From the NCBI RefSeq assembly GCF_950100655.1, contig NZ_CATNLY010000007.1, forward strand, positions 1 through 18,850: 18,850 nt of DNA, read 5' to 3'. The position numbers and the translations under genes are program-made. The notes under the pieces are model-generated. The model had not been told where the DNA came from and made no database searches. It worked only from the letters and a program-made list of their open reading frames with translations. The stretch comes from Pleomorphomonas sp. T1.2MG-36. Lineage in GTDB: Bacteria; Pseudomonadota; Alphaproteobacteria; Rhizobiales; Pleomorphomonadaceae. Positions 14,040 through 18,850 of this stretch are shown here, piece by piece (the first letter of the stretch is position 1; each line of letters starts with the position of its first letter).

Positions 14040-14576
14040 CTAGGGCGCGCCGTTCGGGAGCGGGGAGGCCCAGCCGCAATCGGCGATGATCCCGGCGGCG
14101 GTATCGGCAAGAGAGCGCTCGGGGCCGATGATCGTTTCCTCGACCCCCGCCAGCCGGTCGTCCTCCCGCCACCACCGGCGCATCTCGCGCTCGCCGAAAT
14201 CGCTGGCGTTCGGCTTCGTCCGGTGCCTGTCGAGGGTCTCCTGGAAGGGAATTTCGTAGCGGTAGCAGCGCGTGATGCCGAGGTGGTCGGCCACCAGCCG
14301 GCGCAGCATGTCGCCGTAGATATCGTCGCGCAGGATGCCCTCGACGATCGCGTGGAGCCCGCGATCGAGCGCGAAGCGGGTTGAGAGCTCGATATAGTCG
14401 GCGGCCAGCGACGGCTTGCTGTCGGGCAGGTGCAGGATGTCCCGCCGGAGCACGTCCTGCCCGATGATGGCGATCCCGCGCGGACGGGCGGCGCGGATGG
14501 CCGCTGCCAGGGCGGACTTGCCGCTGCCCGAGTTGCCGCGAATGACGATAAGTCGCGTCTGGTCGTTGCCCATCAT
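14040..14576 (-). CDS. P-loop kinase (AAA_33/zeta-toxin-like)
   Basis: 178-residue P-loop NTPase with Walker A GNSGSGKS at 14-21 close to the N terminus, then an Asp after a hydrophobic strand (AIIGQDVLRRDIL), a FALDRGLHAIVEGIL strand and a lid-like Arg-rich region (EREMRRWWREDD). This arrangement is typical of small-molecule or nucleoside kinases in the AAA_33, uridine-kinase-like and zeta-toxin group. The substrate cannot be read from the sequence, and no antitoxin-like small gene adjoins it. ATG 14576 starts MMGNDQTRLIVIRGNSG; the open frame further upstream overlaps the end of the LysR gene and is rejected. It lies about 75 bases after that gene on the same strand and may be co-transcribed. 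Confidence 0.78.
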   Translation of the reverse strand: MMGNDQTRLIVIRGNSGSGKSALAAAIRAARPRGIAIIGQDVLRRDILHLPDSKPSLAADYIELSTRFALDRGLHAIVEGILRDDIYGDMLRRLVADHLGITRCYRYEIPFQETLDRHRTKPNASDFGEREMRRWWREDDRLAGVEETIIGPERSLADTAAGIIADCGWASPLPNGAP

Positions 14577-14650
14577 GTCGCCATCGCCCCCGCCATAGCC
14601 AACACCCGTTCGGCGCATCCGGCAATGCCGGGGGCGCGAAGGGGCCTTCC

Positions 14651-15553
14651 TCACCCCATCATCCCCGGCAATCCCGCCGCCAACGCGTCGATGGCGAGGC
14701 GCGTCTTCAGCGGCAGGTGCGGGGTTTTCAGCCAGAGGGCGTAGGTGGGGTAGAGGTGGGGCGGCTGGTGGGAGAGGAGGGGCACCAGCGCGCCCTCATG
14801 GATGCGGTCGGCGATCAGCCAGGATGGGAGCCAGGCGAGGCCCATGCCGGCCGTGGCGGCGTCGGCGATGGCGGCGAGGTCGTCGAGCTTCAGGCGGCTC
14901 TGCGGCAAGATTTCCAGCGGCGGCTCGCCCTCGCGCGGGAACAGCCAGGGCTGGAGGCGGAAGCCGGCGCGGCGATAGAGAATGGCACGATGGCCGCCGA
15001 GGTCGTCGATGCCGGACGGCTCCCCGTGCGCCTTGAGATAGGCCGGCGCGGCGCAGACCAGCATGCGCTGGTGGGCCAGCCGGCGCCCCACCACGCCGGA
15101 GAGATCGCCGAGGTCGCCGGTGCGGATGGCGAGGTCGTAGCCGTCCTCGGCCAGATCGGCGAAGCGGTCGCCGAGCGACAGTTCCAGCTCCAGCGCCGGA
15201 TGCCGGCGCTGAAACTCGGTCAGGATGGGCAGCACGCAGTAGCGGCCGAAATGCGTCGGCATGGTCACGCGCAGCCGGCCGCGCGGCTCGCTGGCGTGAT
15301 CGGCGGCCAAGGCGTCGGCGGCCTCCGCCTCGGCGAGCACCACGCGGCAGCGCTCGTAATAGGCGCGTCCGGGATCGGTGAGGCTCTGGCGGCGGGTGGT
15401 GCGGTTGAGAAGGCGCGCGCCCAGGCGCTCCTCCAGCTGGCGCACGTGCTTGCCCACCATGGGGGGCGAGAGGTCCAGCGCGCTGGCGGCGGCGGCGAAG
15501 GAGCCGAGGTCGACGGCCTTGACGAAGACGGCCATGCTGGCGAGGCGATCCAA
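14651..15553 (-). CDS. LysR-family transcriptional regulator
   Basis: 300-residue LysR protein beginning MDRLASMAVFVKAVDLGSF, with the winged HTH in AAAASALDLSPPMVGKHVRQ and LEERLGARLLNRTTR (about residues 20-54), followed by a full effector-binding domain. The wording RLLNRTTRRQSLTDPGRAYYERC is that of the common CrgA/DsdC-like branch next to oxidoreductases. It is transcribed divergently from an MDR oxidoreductase with about 100 bases between the starts, the classic arrangement in which the regulator controls its neighbour and itself. The kinase gene lies downstream. Inducer unknown. Confidence 0.93.
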   Translation of the reverse strand: MDRLASMAVFVKAVDLGSFAAAASALDLSPPMVGKHVRQLEERLGARLLNRTTRRQSLTDPGRAYYERCRVVLAEAEAADALAADHASEPRGRLRVTMPTHFGRYCVLPILTEFQRRHPALELELSLGDRFADLAEDGYDLAIRTGDLGDLSGVVGRRLAHQRMLVCAAPAYLKAHGEPSGIDDLGGHRAILYRRAGFRLQPWLFPREGEPPLEILPQSRLKLDDLAAIADAATAGMGLAWLPSWLIADRIHEGALVPLLSHQPPHLYPTYALWLKTPHLPLKTRLAIDALAAGLPGMMG

Positions 15554-15618
15554 ATTCGGAACTCCCGGTTTCGACAGTCGAGGTCTCCGGGCAATTTATC
15601 GCGGTTTCCCCCTGCGGC

Positions 15619-15650
15619 ACACTCCATTCAGTCTCAGTATTTTGGAGTGT
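15619..15650 (+). promoter_or_regulatory. Inverted repeat covering the ribosome binding site of the MDR gene
   Basis: ACACTCCA (15619-15626) and TGGAGTGT (15643-15650) are perfect 8-base arms 16 bases apart. The second arm contains GGAG, 8 bases before ATG 15656, which is the ribosome binding site. It could be a LysR binding site, an RNA hairpin hiding the site, or both. Confidence 0.5.
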
Positions 15651-15655
15651 AGCTC

Positions 15656-16645
15656 ATGGCGCGCATCATCCGCTTTCACGAAATCGGCGGCCCCGACGTT
15701 CTCCGCATCGAGGAGGTGGACGTTGCCGGCCCCGGCCCGGGCGAGGTGCAAATCGCCGTCAAGGCGCTGGGTCTCAACCGGGCGGAGGCGCTGATGCGCG
15801 CCGGCCGCTACATCGAACGGCCGGCCCTGCCATCCGGCCTCGGGCTGGAGGCGGCGGGCATCGTCGCGGAGGTCGGCGAGGGCGTGCGCGGCCTCGCGCG
15901 GGGCGACGCCGTCAGTGTGGTGCCGCCCATTTCCATGGCGCGATACCCCGCCTATGGCGAGGTCGCCACCTTTCCGGCCGCCCATGTCGTCCGGCATCCT
16001 GTCACCCTGGACTGGACGACGGCGGCGGCCGTCTGGATGGCCTATCTCACCGCCTATGGCGCGCTGGTCGACATCGCCCGGCTCGGCCCCGGCGAGGCGG
16101 CGGCCATCACTGCGGCCTCCAGCAGCGTGGGGCTGGCGGCGATCCAGATCGCCAACAGGGTGGGGGCGCGGCCGATCGCGATCACCCGGACAGCGGAGAA
16201 GGCAGAGGCCTTGATCGGGGCGGGCGCCGCCCATGTCGTCACCCTGGCCGAGGGCGGGCTGGACAGCCGCCTCGCCGAAGCGGCCGGGCCGGATGGGGTG
16301 CGCGTGGTGTTCGACGCGGTCGGCGGCCCGATCGTCGAGCCGCTGGCGGCGGCGATGGCGCCCGGCGGCCTCCTCATCGAATACGGCGGGCTGAGCCCGG
16401 AGCCGACGCCGTTCCCGCTGTTCACGGCGCTGAGCAAGACGCTGACGCTGCGCGGCTATCTGGTACACGAGATCATCGGCGACGCCGCCCGCCTCGAAGC
16501 GGCCAAGGCGTTCGTCCTCGACGGCCTCGCGGCTGGCGCGCTGAAGCCGCGGATCGACAAGGTGTTCGCCTTCGACGACATCGTCGAGGCGCACCGCTAC
16601 CTGGAGGCCGGCGATCAGGTGGGCAAGATCGTGGTGAGGGTGTAG
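15656..16645 (+). CDS. Zinc-independent MDR oxidoreductase (quinone oxidoreductase-like)
   Basis: 329-residue medium-chain dehydrogenase/reductase. An N-terminal GroES-like domain (GPGEVQIAVKALGLNRAEAL) is followed by a Rossmann domain with the nucleotide loop AASSSVGLAAIQIA near 155-168 and FDAVGG near 217-222. The structural-zinc Cys cluster is absent, and no catalytic Cys-His zinc pair is seen, so a quinone-oxidoreductase-type NADPH enzyme is more likely than an alcohol dehydrogenase. ATG 15656 has GGAG 8 bases upstream inside an inverted repeat. It is divergent from a LysR gene that probably regulates it. Its stop lies 8 bases from the stop of the convergent nucleosidase gene. Substrate unknown. 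Confidence 0.92.
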   Translation: MARIIRFHEIGGPDVLRIEEVDVAGPGPGEVQIAVKALGLNRAEALMRAGRYIERPALPSGLGLEAAGIVAEVGEGVRGLARGDAVSVVPPISMARYPAYGEVATFPAAHVVRHPVTLDWTTAAAVWMAYLTAYGALVDIARLGPGEAAAITAASSSVGLAAIQIANRVGARPIAITRTAEKAEALIGAGAAHVVTLAEGGLDSRLAEAAGPDGVRVVFDAVGGPIVEPLAAAMAPGGLLIEYGGLSPEPTPFPLFTALSKTLTLRGYLVHEIIGDAARLEAAKAFVLDGLAAGALKPRIDKVFAFDDIVEAHRYLEAGDQVGKIVVRV

Positions 16646-16653
16646 CGGCCGCT

Positions 16654-17265
16654 TCAGCCAGCCTCCACCACGTCCCCCGCCAAAATCCGATCCACGATCG
16701 TCGCCAGTTTCTCGTCGATGATGTGGAGGTATTCGGTCCAGTCGTGGAAGCCGGTGAGTTCGCTCTGGCCGTCGGAGATGCCGCGCAGGCCGAGGAGGGG
16801 GACGGCGAACTTCTGTGAGGCGCGCCAGAGGGCGAAGGTTTCCATGTCGACCATGTCGGCGTCGACAAGGTCGTAGGCGGCGCCGGAGACGACGTTGCCG
16901 CCGGTGGAAAGGCTGGCTTCCGGCACGCCGGGGATGCGCAGCGGCAGCGGCACGGTGGCCGGCAGGTCGAGCAGCGGCGTGGTGCCCTTGGCAAAGCCGA
17001 GGGGCGAGGCGTCGATGTCGCGATAGGCGATGGACGTCGCCTGGTAGACCTCGCAATGCCTGAGGCGGCGCGAGCCGGCCGAGCCGAGGCTGACCACCAG
17101 CGAGGGCAGGTCGCCGCGATGGGCGCGGGCGGCGAGCTCGGCGGTGAGGTTGACGGCCGCCTCCACCGGGCCGACGCCGATCATCACCGGCTTGATGCGC
17201 GTCCTGAGCGCCGGGCCGTATTCCTGCTCGGCGGCCATGGCAAAGAGTATCGACGGTCCACGCAT
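16654..17265 (-). CDS. MTA/SAH nucleosidase-like protein (phosphorylase superfamily)
   Basis: 203-residue member of the PNP/UDP superfamily. Positions equivalent to the E. coli MTA/SAH nucleosidase active site are present: Glu13 in AMAAEQEYG, VDMETFAL with Met141-Glu142, and Asp165 in RGISD; VSLGSAGS is the glycine-rich phosphate/ribose region. It probably cleaves methylthioadenosine, adenosylhomocysteine or a related nucleoside in purine/methionine salvage. It is somewhat shorter than typical (about 230), so the substrate is not certain. Start 17265 is chosen because GAGGG lies 7 bases upstream; ATG 17271 would be too close to it. The open frame continues upstream to 17442 but is Arg/Pro-rich and is rejected. 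Convergent with the MDR gene. Confidence 0.88.
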   Translation of the reverse strand: MRGPSILFAMAAEQEYGPALRTRIKPVMIGVGPVEAAVNLTAELAARAHRGDLPSLVVSLGSAGSRRLRHCEVYQATSIAYRDIDASPLGFAKGTTPLLDLPATVPLPLRIPGVPEASLSTGGNVVSGAAYDLVDADMVDMETFALWRASQKFAVPLLGLRGISDGQSELTGFHDWTEYLHIIDEKLATIVDRILAGDVVEAG

Positions 17266-17699
17266 TCCCATTCCCTCGAATCCCGACACGTGGCGGAACG
17301 GTAGCCGAATTCGGCGGCCGCCGCGAGGCGCTGTCGTCGCGGGGCAAGCGCAGCGAAGTGATGCGGGCGCCGGCGGCCGCTCCGCTCGCCTTGGTGGGCG
17401 TCGATGCCGGTCCGGGGAGGGCAATCCTGCAGAAAAAGCCAATGCCGGCGTGAAAACGACGGTCGCATTTCGGATGATATACTATTGATGCACTCGTTCT
17501 TTCTGGAACAGAGAGCATACTTGCCCGGTTATTTCATTGTCCGATGAGGGCCTGTCCCGAATCTCTACTGGCCTCCGCGCCTGGTTTCGATGGCGTGCGC
17601 TCCGGCGCGCGCCACCGTTGCCACACGCCTTGCCAGTGCGGTTCGAGCCGGGCTCCGAGATGTATTTCGTCGCGGGCGGTCCAGCCAAAGCGAGACATC
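17266..17699. other. Divergent intergenic region
   Basis: 434 bases between the divergent nucleosidase and Ymh-like starts. No gene is supported. An AT-rich patch with TATACT near 17477-17482 may hold a promoter, but no convincing -35 partner was found. The stretch 17544-17699 is open in the frame of the following gene, so that gene could start earlier, although no ribosome binding site supports this. Confidence 0.4.
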
Positions 17700-18500
17700 A
17701 TGCCAACCTTTACCCAGATCCAATTGGAAGCCATTGCCGGCGCACTCGGCGACACGTGCGGCGGCCTGACCGAAGGCGAGATTTCGGCCCTGTTCGCCAT
17801 GGCCAGCATTCCCGATGCCGATGCCGGGCTCGACATGCGGCAGCGCCTGTTAAACGCCTTTGCCGACGTGCAGACGACGCGCAACGACCGCACCCACATC
17901 CTGGCCTTCATCTGCACGGCCATGCAGCCCGAGCGCTTCGCCCGCGAGCCGGAGCGCTTCGAGGCGATGCGGCTCAACATCAACCGCGCGCTGGCGCTGG
18001 CCGGCCTCGTCGTCAGCGAGGAAGGCAAGCTCGAAGCCATGCGGGCGGCGAGCAAGCTCAACGAGGCCGCCAAGCGGGCGCGCGAGCTGAGGGCCGACCT
18101 CACCTATCGCGACGCCCACCCCGAGGTGATGCGCTTTTGCCAGCAGGAGCTGTTGGCCGACGGCTACGTCCACGCCGTGCAGGAGGCGGTGAAGGGCCTC
18201 GCCGAAAAGATCCGCCGCCGCACCGGCCTCAACGGCGACGGCGCCGACCTCGTCGACCACGCCTTCGCCGGCGCCCCGCCGCTTCTGGCGATCAACGCGC
18301 TGGCCAGCGAGGGGCAGACCGGCGAGCAGCGGGGCTTCGCCGCGCTGCTGAAGGGCGTGTTCGCCCTGTTCCACGACCCGGCCGAACCCGAGCCGCGACC
18401 GCACTGGCACATGAGCCGCGAAGACGCCGAAGACCTCCTCAGCCTCATCTCGCTGATCCACCGCCGCCTCGACGCGGCCAGCATGCCGCAGCTGATGTAG
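17700..18500 (+). CDS. TIGR02391/Ymh-family protein
   Basis: 266-residue protein. The C-terminal half (about 140-262) matches the pattern of the Hypoth_Ymh family, named after a Bacillus phage-related protein and often found in phage or mobile contexts: HPEV, then CQQELLADGYVHAVQEAVKG, IRRRTGLNGDGADLV, HAFAGAPPLL, EQRGFAALLKGVFALFHDP and a terminal helix. Most relatives I recall end this block with an RNP..AH motif similar to HEPN proteins; here it reads FHDPAEPEPRPHW, so the motif is altered. The N-terminal half is helical and unrecognised. Function is unknown, and a defence or mobile-element role is only suggested by the family. ATG 17700 follows a weak GCGAGA site; earlier in-frame starts are possible. 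A repeat cluster and an IS30 element lie downstream. Confidence 0.8.
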   Translation: MPTFTQIQLEAIAGALGDTCGGLTEGEISALFAMASIPDADAGLDMRQRLLNAFADVQTTRNDRTHILAFICTAMQPERFAREPERFEAMRLNINRALALAGLVVSEEGKLEAMRAASKLNEAAKRARELRADLTYRDAHPEVMRFCQQELLADGYVHAVQEAVKGLAEKIRRRTGLNGDGADLVDHAFAGAPPLLAINALASEGQTGEQRGFAALLKGVFALFHDPAEPEPRPHWHMSREDAEDLLSLISLIHRRLDAASMPQLM

Positions 18501-18529
18501 GGGGAGGGATGCCGGGAGAAGCTTGGACG

Positions 18530-18735
18530 CAGGGGAGCGCGATAGCGGCGTCGCGCTCCTTGCGGCCCGAGGTCCTCGCCTCCATCAAGCTGTCCTCCTC
18601 TGCGCAGGCGGCTTGCATTCGCGCGCGAATGCAAGGTGGATCTCGGGCCGGAAAGGGCGATGGGTTGATATCGGCGACCTCGGGGAATGGAGCGCGATAT
18701 CGGCCGGGAGCCATGTTCTGCCTGAGGTCCTCCTT
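18530..18735. repeat. Third cluster of REP-like units, cut by an IS30 element
   Basis: Three units: an inverted, shortened one (about 18536-18585, CCCGAGGTCCTCGCC), a forward long-tip unit (about 18587-18690) and an inverted one ending TTCTGCCTGAGGTCCTCC at 18733. The long-tip unit carries the perfect 24-bp palindrome CTTGCATTCGCG CGCGAATGCAAG at 18612-18635. The last unit stops abruptly at the IS border. Confidence 0.7.
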
Positions 18736-18850
18736 GGACTCACGATTGAAGTGCAACACCTGGTAAGGTGTTGCTGCGATGGGACAACATTACTCTCAGC
18801 TCTCGTTGCGGGAGCGAATGACGGTCGACCTTCTCCACCGGGAAGGGCTA
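18736..18850 (+). mobile_element. IS30-family insertion sequence, left end, running off the window
   Basis: A sequence unlike the flanking repeats begins near 18736. It contains GCAACACC (18753-18760) and GGTGTTGC (18767-18774), a perfect hairpin just upstream of a transposase start. The repeat unit to the left is truncated here, as expected of an insertion. The right end is outside the window, and the exact border cannot be fixed. Confidence 0.7.
18779..18850 (+). CDS. IS30-family transposase, N-terminal fragment (continues beyond window)
   Basis: The first 24 codons read MGQHYSQLSLRERMTVDLLH and then REGL. This is the usual start of IS30-family transposases (an N-terminal HTH beginning with SxLSLxER), which move the element by a DDE mechanism. 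There is no stop before the window edge, so completeness cannot be judged. A hairpin 5 bases upstream covers the region before the ATG, and no clear ribosome binding site is seen. Confidence 0.8.
   Translation, partial: MGQHYSQLSLRERMTVDLLHREGL

Noticed and set aside
14040..14576. Zeta-type toxin with antitoxin
   Set aside because: The P-loop fits, but no small partner gene adjoins it; a general small-molecule kinase is as likely.
16654..17442. N-terminal extension of the nucleosidase-like protein
   Set aside because: It is Arg/Pro-rich, and the active-site Glu near residue 13 fits the start at 17265.
15596..17518. 640-codon minus-strand open frame across the MDR and nucleosidase genes
   Set aside because: High GC keeps stops rare in this frame; both real genes have family motifs and the long frame has none.
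17640..17670. GGTTCGAGCC resembling a tRNA T-loop
   Set aside because: The flanking bases do not form a T stem, and no acceptor, D or anticodon arms can be drawn.
17544..17699. N-terminal extension of the Ymh-like protein
   Set aside because: No ribosome binding site, Arg/Cys-rich composition unlike the rest; kept only as an alternative.

Overview
The window looks like chromosome of a GC-rich alphaproteobacterium, most likely Hyphomicrobiales (Rhizobiales). The reasons are the high GC and codon use, the divergent LysR/GntR regulator-enzyme pairs, and many dispersed palindromic intergenic repeats. One repeat has a core that resembles, from memory, the RIME/Bru-RS-type elements of Rhizobiales. 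No taxonomic marker gene is present, so genus is not called.

Layout. 1-1965: ferritin, a strong hairpin terminator, one RIME-like repeat, a possible 29-codon leader ORF and a GNAT acetyltransferase. 1968-2584: a cluster of REP/BIME-like repeats. 2582-4707 (minus): an adenosine-deaminase-family gene, a perfect 34-bp palindrome and a GcvA-like LysR regulator. 4838-5585: a second, larger repeat cluster. 5632-6384 (minus): a stand-alone class II aminoacyl-tRNA synthetase core of glycyl type. 6647-10625: a patch of visibly lower GC with a small unknown gene and a minus-strand pair, a four-helix membrane protein overlapping a 951-residue unknown protein. 10775-12455: a GntR/FCD regulator divergent from an AlaX tRNA-editing protein. 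12459-13723: a mosaic of hairpins and an NmrA-type reductase carrying a repeat inside its reading frame. 14040-17265: a P-loop kinase, a LysR regulator divergent from an MDR oxidoreductase, and an MTA/SAH-nucleosidase-like protein. 17700-18850: a TIGR02391 (Ymh) protein, a third repeat cluster and the start of an IS30-family element that runs off the window.

How parts fit. LysR/MDR form a classic divergent pair. Adenosine deaminase and the nucleosidase homologue are both purine-nucleoside enzymes but are far apart and not an operon. AlaX and the synthetase-like core are both tRNA/amino-acid-activation paralogues, again not linked in one operon.

The most unusual signals are these. (1) A roughly 102-bp palindromic repeat sits exactly in frame inside the NmrA-type gene, and a shortened copy is read in the same frame at the N terminus of the GntR gene, a situation like the Rickettsia palindromic elements. 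(2) A second repeat family exists in a short-tip and a long-tip hairpin form, with compensatory base changes in both stems. (3) The membrane/951-residue pair overlaps at a C4 run where a one-base shift would make a single protein of about 1,180 residues. The family is not recognised, and this is the best candidate for an undescribed system.
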